Assembly: GCA_026119935.1 (NCBI GenBank)
Contig: JALRMH010000053.1
Location: 1 to 64,000, forward strand
Reading direction: 5' to 3'
Source of the DNA: Endothia cerciana
Lineage: Eukaryota; Ascomycota; Sordariomycetes; Diaporthales; Cryphonectriaceae
DNA: 64,000 nucleotides
Positions 37,538-47,274 of the stretch are shown in pieces (position 1 is the stretch's first letter; every line of letters begins with the position of its first letter). Both the position numbers and the translations under genes were made by a program. The notes beneath the pieces are model-generated. The model saw only the letters and a program-made list of their open reading frames with translations, ran no database searches and was not told the origin of the DNA.

Positions 37538-38827
37538 GGGGAAAACTGATCCGGGGGTGCGATGGCCCACACGGGAGGTCCCTCGTGGGCTATCTCGGTG
37601 TGGTGTCTCGCTTCGGGCCGGCTGATCGACGCCGTCAGCTGTCTGGGTGCCGAATCGAGAAGGACGTCACGCGGGGTGTTGCGCTTTTGAGGCAGACACG
37701 GAGAAGCAGCGAGTCGTCGAAGTGAGCATATTTGAGACGCATGGATTTTAGCGAACCACTGGATAGGATGCCTACACCGGGCCCGGACTTTAACTAGTTT
37801 GGCCACGGCATGATACGAATTGGAAGAAGAGCGTCCATGGGTATCGAGAGTGGTCGAGGACCCATTACACCACGAGCGAAGGTAGACGACGGTTAGGCAT
37901 GGGTATTCTTGTAGCAGACCAAGATTGCATAAATGCTTAGATATGATCAATGAATCCATGCCATGATAGCGTCTGGACTTTTTTGGGGGGGGGGCGTTCC
38001 TGGAGAAGCTGTGAGGTGAATCGTGGCGGAGGAGTGAGTACTCGACCACGGATGGAGCCTGGCTGATGGGCTTGTTACACATCGCACATCCACGGGTTGA
38101 GGCTAGTCCCTACCCTCTGGCACCTGGGTCGGGTTCCTACAGAATCTGGTGGCTGTCCTCCGATGTTGCCGCCCGGAGGCGCCAAATCTTTGGGTCCGGG
38201 AGCGTGCCATTGCCTTGCTACATAGGTGAGTGGTCAAGGACCGAGCCGACCTTGGGACGTGTAAGTCCATACAAAACACACGTATCGGGCTTGTCTCTTA
38301 TATATATATATATATATATCTCGATTATTTTTTATTTTACATGCTATGTATTGTCCATTATCCCATCCCCTTCTATTCCACGCGGACCTCCCTTTGGCAT
38401 TTCTCACGCGTCCTTGAGACCAACTAACTGCCTCGCGGCGTCTCGCGAGCGATAAACACCTTCTTTCATCTTTATCAGAGCCTCCCCAATACGCGCCTCT
38501 GGCAAGGAGCAGAGGATGCGGACCTGCCCCCCCCCCTCCCCTTTGCTGGTAAAAAGTGTGGGGGGGGGGGTTGCTTCGAGGACACAGGGCCTATTAGGGC
38601 AGCCTGCTTCTCAGGAACTAGTGCGGGTGACCTGGGGCTGTATTGAACAGGTTGTCGCCTACACGTGTGTGGCAGTGGGAATATTTCCGAGAGGCGCTGC
38701 TCAAGCAGACAAGGCCCTAGTCCCCCGTGGGTCTGAATCATTTCCCGTGCAGACACCACCATCCTGCCACCGTGGGCGGCGGCTGGAGATGAGACTTTCT
38801 TGCAGGACCACCAAGTGGGTCTCGGAA
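37538..38827. other. Convergent spacer ATE1 / putative mitochondrial gene
   Basis: About 1.3 kb with no supported gene. It holds a pair of overlapping inverted repeats (37837-37873), a G run at 37985-37993 and a TA microsatellite at 38299-38318. Confidence 0.5.
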
Positions 38828-39206
38828 TCAGTCCTCCTTCGCCGCGGACCGCTCGGTCGCGGCCTGCTCGTCTCCCACAGCCGTCGCCGGCTCGGCCGGC
38901 ACGGCGCGGGCCTGCCTGATCTCCTCGCAGAGCTGCCTCCAGGAGGCCACAGCCCTCTTCCTGGTCTGGATCCGCTCCTGCCGCAGGGCCGCCTTCTGCG
39001 CCCTGATGCTGGCCATGATGTCCTCCCTCTGCGCGTTGTTGAGCGTCCTGTCCAGGTACGTGGCGGCGGCCCTGGCCCGGAGCTCCGCGGCGCGCCTGTC
39101 CAGCTCGGCGAGCCGCGGCGCCTGGGGGTCGCGCTCCTCGAGCACCCCGTTGGCCTCGCTGAAGATGGCGAACCAGTCCGGCCCGAGCGCCCGCTCCGGG
39201 TTCCGG

Positions 39207-39220
39207 GCGAGCCGCGAGCC
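39207..39220. repeat. Exact 7-bp tandem duplication causing a frame break
   Basis: GCGAGCC twice in a row on the plus strand, placed precisely where the minus-strand coding frame changes. Confidence 0.9.
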
Positions 39221-39357
39221 TCCTCTGCTTCGCGTTCAGGTGCCTGCGGTGGTCCGGGCCGTGCCTCTCGTACGCCTCCCGCTCCCAGTTGGTCAGGTGC
39301 TCGAGCCGCCACGGCGGTGAGAGGGTGGGGGGAAGGTCGCCGGGCGGCTGTGCGCTG

Positions 39358-39388
39358 GAGGAGGAGGAGGAGGAGGAGGAGGAGGAGA
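39358..39388. repeat. GGA/GAG trinucleotide run
   Basis: About ten GAG units. On the minus strand it would read as Pro, Ser or Leu runs, depending on frame, within the broken mitochondrial gene. Confidence 0.9.
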
Positions 39389-39522
39389 GATGCGTCTGTA
39401 GCTGGGGTTGTGCCGGTGCGAGGCCTCCGAAGGCGAGCAGGCGGGGACGTCGACGCCGCGACAGATGGACTTGGTCGCATCCAGGCGCCGCCCGAGTATG
39501 TTGGCGGAGTAACGAAACAGCA

Positions 39523-39939
39523 TGGCGCCGGCGCGGACTGGAATCGCTATGTGACTAAGATACGTGAAGTGAGAGCTCCGAAAGGGAGAGGGGATCACAT
39601 CTCGTAAGCTACCTGCGCCGGTCTTGTTATTATTTTATTTTATTTTTTCCCCCGTGGGCAGCATAGAAGGCTTCCGTAAACTGCGAGCTTGTAACCTTAA
39701 CGGATGTTGCTTCTTATCGGTATCAGCAGGACCACTCACCAGCACTCGCTCGGCAGGCATTCAAGCTCCGATTTGCCTGCCGCTTATTTTTTCTCCCCAA
39801 CCGCAAGCCCGACTTCGTCGGCACGCAGACCACAACTCCAGACCTGCGCCAAACCTCCACCACAGGTCCTAGACCTGCCAAATCCTGACGAGTTCCCCCT
39901 TCTCTCTCTCTCTCTCTCTCATATAACCCCTCTCCCGCT
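39523..39939. promoter_or_regulatory. Divergent promoter region; TC tract before RRP42
   Basis: 417 bp between two outward-facing starts. A TC dinucleotide tract (39900-39920) ends 19 bases before the RRP42 start. A T-rich patch lies at about 39628-39648. Pyrimidine tracts just upstream of starts are common in fungal housekeeping promoters. Confidence 0.55.
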
Positions 39940-41155
39940 ATGGCCTCGACACAGCACATGGCCCTCTCCCCTGCCGAGCTCGCCTACCTCCACGCCTCCC
40001 TCTCCCTCACCCCGCCCCTGCGGCCCGACGGGCGCTCGCCGGCGCAGTTCCGCCCGCTCAGCGCCGAGACCGGCATCCTGCCTGGGACGAACGGCAGCGC
40101 GCGCATCTGCTTCGCGGACGGGACGGAGGCGATCGTGGGCGTGAAGGCGGAGGTGGAGAAGACGCGCGCCAGGTACGGCGCGGGCAATACGCTGCGCGAG
40201 ACGGAGCTGGTCGAGGCCGCCGGCGGCGACGGCGACGGCGACGAGGAGGGGGAGGGCGGGGGCGAGAGGGAGCGGCAGGCGGAGTCGGCCTGGGTCGAGC
40301 TGGCGGTCGAGGTGCCCGGCGCGAGGGACGATGACGCGAACACCATCTACCTAGCGGAGATGCTCGCCGAGGCGCTGTTGGCGGACGGGGGGTTCGTGAA
40401 GAGGTTATGGATCAACCGGCGGTTCCATTGGAAGTTGTACCTTGACGTACGTCCGCAGATGCACTCCGGAATTCGTCACTGCGATCGATGCCTGCCTTGC
40501 TGACAATGCGACAATACAGATCCTCCTCATCTCGCCACCCCTGTCATACCCACTACCCCTCCTCTCGCTCACGACACACCTTGCGCTGCTCGCGACACGA
40601 CTACCACGACTGAAATCCGAGGGCGACGAGGACCCGCTGTTCGATGATGACTGGGACTCCTCGATATACCTCTACCCACAGCAGGGTGGCGTGTCCCTAT
40701 CAAGACCTCCCGTCACACTGCTTGTCATGGCGGTAGGCGACAACATCATATTCGACCCGGCGAAGGAGGAGCTTGTGGTCGCAGATGTCGCGCTGGCGAT
40801 ATCCGTGGCAGATCCAGCCGCCTCGGCAGATGGCGGCGACGCAACGGCCGTCGACGGCCCTGCTGCAAAGCGCAGGTTGCGACTGCTGTCGATACGGACG
40901 ATAGATCCCCCATCGCGACTGACACCACCAGGTGTCCCACGGGCGGGCGACGCTACGAGTACTGGTGCGAACGGCCAGGCAAGGCAGCAGGCCGATACGC
41001 GGGCTGCGGAGGCCGAGCCGGTGGAGGGAGTGTGGAAGGCACCCAGGGGCGGGGCGAAGGTGGCCATCATAGGCGCCATGATCGCAAAGGCATTGGAGAG
41101 GAACGGGGTCGCGTACGAGGTGCTGGACGGACTGAAAGCTGTAGAGCTGGGATGA
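39940..41155 (+). CDS. RRP42: Exosome core subunit Rrp42 (RNase PH-like)
   Basis: Exons 39940-40446 and 40520-41155; 380 aa. The 73-nt intron runs GTACGT to ATACAG and joins KLYLD to ILLISPPLSYPL in phase 0. The N terminus has the Rrp42/EXOSC7 pattern: ALSPAELAYLHASL, RPDGRSPAQFRPL, ETGILPGTNGSARICF, VGVKAEVEKT. The C-terminal half has the second RNase PH lobe (TLLVMAVGDNIIFDPAKEEL). Rrp42 is one of six ring subunits of the RNA exosome in nucleus and cytoplasm; in eukaryotes the ring is catalytically inactive and guides RNA. Insertions rich in Gly/Asp/Glu (about 92-112) and an Ala/Gly-rich stretch (about 270-350) are not conserved. Length is larger than the yeast protein because of these. Confidence 0.9.
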
Positions 41156-41380
41156 GATGCCCGGCGAAGGGCAGAGACCAGATGTTTCACCTAGCCTAGG
41201 TCGTGAGCCTTTGTCGGCTTGCGACATCATGAAGTCGCTCTCGGCAGGTTTGGCTCATAGATGTGACAGGGCTCAGGGACCCTCGCGAGATGGAGAAGCC
41301 GGCTCTTGAGCGATGGCCCCATGAGCACCTGCGGCCTTGCCCGGTCACGAATCAATGTAACAGCCACCAATCCTAGAAGT

Positions 41381-42255
41381 TCAGAAGATTCCGAGCCACC
41401 TTTCCCTCTTCCCCGGCTGAGACTGCGGTGTCTCGGGGTCCTTCTTTGCCGTCCAGTTCCCAAAGCCACCCTGCTGCTCGAGCCCATGGGCCTTGCGATA
41501 CTCGGACCGCTTGGCCACGTCGTCGACCTTCTTCTTGCGCTTGTCCGCGGTGACGGCGGAGTTGTGCAGGGTCGTGAGCTGCCAGACCTCGTACGTGGTG
41601 CGGAGCGAGACGGTTGGATGCTGCCAATAGTCGGCACTCGAGGGGAGCATGTCGGCGAAGGGCGAGTTGGCCTTGAAGTTCTCGGCGTACGTGTAGGAGG
41701 CCAGACCGAAGAGGGTGCTCTAATCGCGCATGTCGAACGTCAGCCTAGCTAGTCCTGCAGGCCTCCTCCCTCATCCCACACATGGAACGGAAAATTATTA
41801 AATAAAAAAATAAAAAAATAAAAAAAAAGGAGACTCATGACCGCCGACCCCCGACCATCGGGATCAACACTGACCGTCGTGATGCACAGGTGCAGCCACC
41901 TGCTGCCCCAGAACCAGTACGCCCAGGTCCCCTGCGGCGCCATCAGGCCCGGGTAGTCCCTCCTCCTCTGGGCGGCGGCCTCGTCCGCGGACAGGGCCCC
42001 GCCGTAGTGCTGCTGGTGCGGGCGGTTCTTCCTGTTGGGCAGCCGGGCGCCGTGGGAGGGGGGGTTGAACCGCGCCGGCTTCTCCAGGACGATGGGTTTG
42101 CCCGTGGCGTCCCTGGCGACGCCCGACGCGTACCGGACAACGAGCGCCTCGGTGGTGTTGTTGCTCCAGGCTCGGGGGCTGCCGAGGTTCGCCCCTCGCC
42201 AGATGAGGCCCGACCGCGGGAGGAGGAACCGGGGGATCGAGAATGTAGACGCCAT
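41381..42255 (-). CDS. Uncharacterised predicted mitochondrial inner-membrane protein
   Basis: Exon 1 is 42255-41875 and exon 2 is 41719-41381; 239 aa. The intron of 155 nt (GTCAGT to GATTAG) is A-rich and joins LHLCITT to STLFGLASYTYAENF in phase 0. The N terminus (MASTFSIPRFLLPRSGLIWRG) is Arg-rich and lacks acids, like a mitochondrial presequence. One membrane helix spans the splice site (about 118-137), preceded by an aromatic WAYWFWGSRW. The C terminus is charged (KRKKKVDDVAKRSEYRKAHG) and ends FGNWTAKKDPE plus a tail. I do not recognise a named family; the pattern of a small single-span protein suggests a respiratory-chain or assembly role, which is inference. It is divergent from cytochrome c. 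Confidence 0.75.
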
Positions 42256-43116
42256 CTTGAAGGGAGGCGGGGGGGAAGAAGGGGGGAAAACAGCTCGGGG
42301 GCTCTGGTGATAGCTTCCCCGCCGTTCTCGTCTCGGCGTGAGGTATCCTATCCGCAGCGCAGCCTTTTTTTCTTCTTCGGATACACTGCAGCGCCCTCTG
42401 AGTCGCGTGAGGGCGTCACAAACGTGTCACCAGGCGGCTGTACCAGTTTTTCTGCCGCAGCGTGCCACCGGCTGTGACGAGCATGTCCTCGATGCTAGGT
42501 TCGCGGCCGGGCAGGCCGGCCCAATTGCCTGCTCCCCAGGGATGGACAGTTGGGGGGCTGCCTTGGGGGGGGCTGCCTGGGGGGGGCTGCCTGGGGGGGG
42601 CTGCTTGGGGTTGTGTTCAGCCCCCCGGCCCCCCCCCCCCGAACACCTGGCGGGCCCAGCTCGGGCAGAGGGCGGTCCAGCGCCCGAGTTTTTCCCTTCC
42701 GGCTGCTTTTCGTCCAGTCCATCCAGGACCTGGGCTCAATGACCATCGCTGCAACCGTGACTGGCTGGACCTCCCCTGCCTGCCCCTGCCTGCCCCTTGC
42801 CGGCCCCATTTTTACCAGCACCTGGGTCCGCTTACGCCACAGCGTGTGGCTCCTTGCTAGCCTGGTTTTCCCCCCCGGGTGGTGCTGAGCTCATAGACGC
42901 CTTTTCTGGCCCGGCCTTGGTTTTCGCGCGTGCTGGCAACTCACCAGGCTGGTTTTTTTTTCTTCCTTCCCTTCCCTTCCCTTCCTTTTTCCATTCCTCA
43001 CCACTACCACTACTCTTACAACGCCCTTGGCCGTCGAACCATAAGACGAGGAGAGTCTCTTGACACCAACAACCTTCAGGACACCACATACACACCAACC
43101 TCCCACTACCGACAAT
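42256..43116. promoter_or_regulatory. Divergent promoter region of the mitochondrial protein gene and cytochrome c
   Basis: 861 bp between two outward-facing starts. It holds a G-run minisatellite (42552-42609) followed by a C-rich block (42620-42640). A CT-rich tract at 42950-43000 (CCTTC repeats) and CACCACTACC-type sequence lead to the cytochrome c start. The CT tract close to the start is typical of highly expressed fungal genes. Confidence 0.6.
42552..42609. repeat. G-run minisatellite, 14-16 bp unit
   Basis: Three to four units of a run of 6-8 G followed by CTGCCTT or CTGCCTG. With the last run it gives at least four G tracts of six or more on one strand. Confidence 0.88.
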
Positions 43117-44057
43117 ATGCCTTTCAAGGACGGTATGTACCCTCGCTGACTCCCTCCCGTGTCTTACTATGCAGACCGCGAATCCTCCTCCCCCTGGCCA
43201 GTAGAGCACGAGGCGGCGGTGTCCTCGACCTGTACTTCTCGTCGGGACACCAGAGCGGCTTGGAACTTCTCAGGCGTTGTCCTGTCAGGGTTCCACCGCC
43301 CCAACAACCGGGCTCCTGGACGGCTCGCTACCCTGAGGCATTTTCCTGAGTCGCATCTCCCGCGCTGCTGCAGTTCGGCCTCGTACGAGACCTGGAGATG
43401 GCCCTGGTGGACCGACCAGGCACACTGCTCGGGTCGCGTGGCTCCAGGCGTGCAGTACCGGACAGGTGCGACTTCTCGGGGTGTCGAGGGCATCACCCAG
43501 TCCGTCGTCACCGGCTCAATCCCACACAGTACCATGCAGCGACCTTTTTCTTGGATCCCCTTGGCTAATTCCGGCATCCAGGTGACTCAAAGAAGGGTGC
43601 CAACCTCTTCAAGACCCGTTGCGCCCAGTGCCACACCGTCGAGGCTGGCGGCGGCAACAAGATCGGCCCTGCCCTGCACGGCCTGTTCGGTCGTCACACC
43701 GGCTCCGTTGAGGGCTACTCATACACGGATGCCAACAAGCAGAAGGGTATCGAGTGGAAGGAGGACACTCTGGTACGTTTCTGGAAACCTTTGCCCCCTG
43801 GACAGTTGTGTCTGGGGTGGGCGGGGGCTGCTGCTAACATGTCTGCTGCTAGTTCGCCTACCTCGAGAACCCCAAGAAGTACATTCCCGGCACCAAGATG
43901 GCCTTCGGCGGCCTGAAGAAGGAGAAGGACAGGAACGACCTCATCACGTACGTATCTGCCCTGTCCCTGCCCGGAGCCTCTGCGCTCTCGCTCGGTCACC
44001 TCCATGCGCGTCGCTAACCTCGCCCTCTGCAGCTACCTGCGGGAGTCCACGAAATAA
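43117..44057 (+). CDS. CYC1: Cytochrome c
   Basis: Exons 43117-43132, 43582-43772, 43853-43947 and 44033-44057; 108 aa. The first exon encodes only MPFKD and one base of the next codon. The haem site is CAQCH, the axial Met lies in GTKMAFGGL, and KKYIPGTKMAF and DLITYLREST are classic. It carries electrons from complex III to complex IV in the intermembrane space and has no cleavable presequence. Intron 1 is 449 nt, five times the usual size here; the other two are 80 and 85 nt. All donors are GTA(T/C)GT and phases agree. The haem lyase that attaches the cofactor is not in the window. Confidence 0.97.
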
Positions 44058-44835
44058 ACAACATGCTTGGTCACGGAGTTTGGATGTAACGATATGACGG
44101 GGCGCGATTTGCATTACCACAACATCACGTTAGACAGAGAGACGGAAAATACGGACGGGGTGATTAATCATCCCCCCTGTACTATAGACATAGAGCTGCT
44201 CTTACTCCGGCGTGGTGTGTCTTGCGTCGTCTTTCGGGGAAACAAAAAAATAATAATGACTCTCCTCTTCGACTGAACCTTAAACCTTCACGGTTCTTGT
44301 GGTCGTCAAAACGGCTGGCTCGAGAGCTTCTGTGATGTCACTCGGGGATGCCAGGCCGGGGAATGGGCTGGAGGGATGATGATGAGGCGCTGCTGCAGCT
44401 TGTGGACCGAGGCGCCCACCACGCTCGCCTTGCATCCTGCACGGCAGATGCGACAGGGCTGACCACCGACAATCCCTACAAGCTGCCTCAGCTGCAGTAG
44501 GCGCACCTCGAGGCCGACCACCTCGGGTACACCCTGACTTGAGGATGCAATTTTTTTTAATTTTTAATTTTTAATTTTTTTTTCAGGGACGTCTAACGGT
44601 GGGTCTCGTCTCAGCCATGCGACTCGGCCCAGGTCGCGCCGACAGAGGCGGCGGGCGGTGGGCCAAGGCGTCTCTTCTGATGTTCTGATCTGCCTTGGGG
44701 TAACTCGTCCTGGGATGTCCTCCTGTGGGATATGATATGATGTAGCGGGGATAACCCTCAGCATGTCACATTCTGAGAGATATATCGGGTGGTCGCATTT
44801 TCTGCTGCAAGTAGAGACGCCTAGCTTAGATTCCT
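44058..44835. other. Convergent spacer CYC1 / RIX7
   Basis: 778 bp with no supported gene. A T-rich run lies at 44550-44583. Confidence 0.5.
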
Positions 44836-45118
44836 TCAGAGGACGTTGTCAAACTGTCCCGGATCATACCTCCCGTCGTCCTTGACGCTGGGCTTGACCT
44901 CATTGAGGGCCCTCTCCCAGTCTTCGGCAGTGATCTCGTCCTCGCCCCCGCCATCCTCCGGGCTCACGCTGATGTCCCCCCCGCCGTGGTAGTACGTCCT
45001 CTCCAGGCTCGCCTGCGCGGCGGCCTGCATCAGGTTCCCCAGGTCGGCGCCGGAGAAGCCCTCACACCTGCTGTCCAGGGCAATCGCCCTCAGCCGCTCC
45101 TGCATCCTGGCCACGCCC

Positions 45119-45150
<32 letters not shown>

Positions 45151-46275
45151 CCTGCTGCCGGCGATGGTGTTCCGGTAGATCGCCCTCAGGATGTCCGCCC
45201 TGTCCTCCCTCGTCGGCAGGCCCACGAACACGCTGGTGCCCAGCCGCCCCGGCCGGCGGATGGCGGGGTCGATACAGTCGGGCCGGTTCGTCGCGCCCAC
45301 GACGTAGATGCCGCTCCGGTCCTCGACGCCGTCCATCTCGGTGAGGAGCGCGTTGACGACCCGCGAGCTCGCGTCCGACAGCGAGTCGTCCCGCTTCGGG
45401 ACCAGCGCGTCCATCTCGTCGAAGAAGAGGATGCACGGCGCGCTGCTCCTCGCGCGCGCGAACAGCGACCGCACGGCGCGCTCGGACTCGCCCACGTACT
45501 TGTTGAGCAGCTCGGGGCCCTTGATGCTGATGAAGTTGGCCTTGGACTCGTTCGCGACCGCCTTGGCGACGAGCGTCTTGCCGCACCCGGGCGGGCCCCA
45601 GAGGAGGATCCCCGCGGCCGACTTGATGCCCACCCGGGCGAACCGCTCCGGGTACCTGATGGGCCCGATGATGGACATCTCGAGCTTCTTGCGCACGTCG
45701 CCGAGCGCACCCACGTGGGCCCAGGTCGTGTCCGGGATGGCGCTGAAGCCCTCGCGCTTGGCGGCCGGCTGGACGGTGGTGATGGCCGTGGTGAACTGGG
45801 CCATGGTGATGCAGGCAGAGCCGATGTCGACGTGCGCCAGGGCCGCAGCTGGGCGGAACATGCGCTGGCCCGGGGTCAGCTCCGGTTCCGAGATGGAGCT
45901 CGCCGCGGAGTCGTCCGCCGCAGAGGCGTCCGAGAGCTCAGGCGCCCGGGGAGGGGCCGCCGGGCCCCGGCCTATGCACGCCTCGGCAGCGTCGAACACG
46001 GCGGCCGAGACGACGTGCCTGAGATCGGCGCCGACGTAGCCAGGCGTGAGCCTCGCAAGCGCAGCAAAGTCCACGTCCTCGCCGAGCTTGAGGTCCCGCG
46101 TCATAGACCTGAGGATCTTCTCCCTCGCGGCCTCGTTGGGCATGCCGATGTCGACCTCGACGCCGAACCGCCGGCGGACCGTGGGGTCGATGCTGTCTGG
46201 CCTGTTGGTGGCTGCAAGCACGACGACGTTCCCACCTGCCCGGGCAGAGGAGCCTTCATCAGCGCTATTCGCGCT

Positions 46276-46314
<39 letters not shown>

Positions 46315-47274
46315 CCGCCGCCCGAGCCTGTCCATCCCATGACAGATTTCTGTCACAATCCTCCCTTCCATGGCCTTCTGCGCGCTGTCCTTCTTTCCCG
46401 CGATGCTGTCCAGCTCGTCCAGGAATACCAGGCACGGTGCAAGCCTCATCGCCTCGTCAAAGATATCACGGATGTTCTTCTCGCTCTCCCCGCTCGTCCC
46501 GCCGACGAGGCTCGGCGTCGAGACGGGAATAAACGCCACGCCCAGCTCTGCGGCCAGGGCATGGGCAAGGGTCGTCTTTCCGCAGCCCGACGGGCCGTGC
46601 AGCAGCACGCCGTCGTTGGGGTGGTACCCGAGCTCCGAGAGGACGTCGGCGCAGCGAAGCGGGATGAAGACGGACCGCCGCAGGCGCTCGAGAGCCTTGT
46701 CCAGGCCCGCGAGGTCTGCAAGGCTGATGTCACGCGGGGGCGAGCGGTCGATCTCCTTGGGGTCCTTGCGCCGCCGTTTTGGTCTGGATTCGCCGTTGGG
46801 CTGGCGGTCGACCGTTACTGCAGGTGCTGAGCCCGCATCGATATCCATGGCGTCTGGTGCGGTCGGGGTCTTCGCCCCGGCGGAGGAAGCGGCGGAGTTC
46901 GGCGCTGCGCTGGAGGAGCCGTTGACTTTGAAGTTCCAATGCCTTGTGAGCTGCTTATTTAGCAGCGAGGCGTCTCTTTCCTCCCGTGAGCGCTTCGCCC
47001 CAGCCGCCTTCGCATGCAGCTCCTGTTCCAGCTCCTCGTCCGAGTCTCTGTCCTCCTTCTCCTCTTCTCTGCGTAGACCGAGCACTCGCTCGATGGCATC
47101 CTCCAATGGCCGTTTCTTCTGCCTCTTCAAGCTGGAGTTGGACCGCTGGATATATTCATAGACGACGCTGATTGTGAGCCGTGGTGACCTGCCCGTCTCA
47201 TTGGCATAATCGTCCTCGTACTTTCTGACAATCTGGTAGACATCCCGGTCCAAGCCCTGGCGTAGGCTGCGCAT
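44836..47274 (-). CDS. RIX7: Ribosome biogenesis AAA-ATPase Rix7 (NVL)
   Basis: A single exon of 812 aa. The N-terminal region (1-170) has the helical Rix7 start (LDRDVYQIVRKYEDDYANET) and a basic nuclear-type signal (RPKRRRKDPKE). AAA1 has Walker A GPSGCGKT (227-234) and Walker B LVFLDE (about 282-287). AAA2 has Walker A GPPGCGKT (560-567), Walker B ILFFDE (615-620) and the GATNRPDCIDPAIRRPGRLG segment. Rix7 is a type II AAA hexamer that strips factors such as Nsa1 from pre-60S particles in the nucleus. Two low-complexity inserts are odd: 13 Gly (321-333) in AAA1, encoded by a GCC array, and alternating Gly-Glu (710-720) in AAA2. A 614-codon open frame on the other strand is a shadow of its GC-rich codons. 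Confidence 0.93.
46276..46316. repeat. GCC trinucleotide array coding poly-Gly in RIX7
   Basis: About 13 GCC/CCG units on the plus strand, read as Gly codons on the minus strand. Confidence 0.9.

Larger units (their letters stand above)
38828..39522 (-). pseudogene. Putative mitochondrial protein gene, frame-broken by a 7-bp tandem duplication
   Basis: Unrecognised family. From 39522 the frame starts MLFRYSANILGRRLDATKS, an Arg-rich, acid-poor start like a mitochondrial presequence. The coherent body lies in two other frames: first PPWRLEHLTNWEREAYERHG and HLNAKQRRLA, then RNPERALGPDWFAIFSEANG and a long charged helix (LNNAQREDIMASIRAQKAAL) to the stop at 38828. The second switch falls exactly on two 7-bp copies (39207-39213, 39214-39220); counting one copy keeps the frame open. 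The first switch falls at or before a CTC/TCC run (39358-39388). It may be a 53-nt intron (39427-39479) with a poor GTCGAC donor, or slippage. A 49-nt intron (GTACGA...GCAG, 39225-39273) could also mend the second break, at the cost of a coherent segment. It could be a recent pseudogene or a sequence error. Confidence 0.55.

Noticed and set aside
37747..37880. tRNA-like translation and box-A-like TGGTGTAATGG on the minus strand
   Set aside because: No box B at the right distance and no 7-bp acceptor stem pairs, so I do not call a tRNA.
44376..44464. C-box-like ATGATGA followed by CTGA, as in a box C/D snoRNA
   Set aside because: There is no terminal stem and no C'/D' pair; the motifs are short enough to be chance.
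44986..46830. 614-codon open frame on the plus strand
   Set aside because: It is antisense to RIX7, Arg/Gly/Ala-rich, and arises from GC-rich codon third positions.
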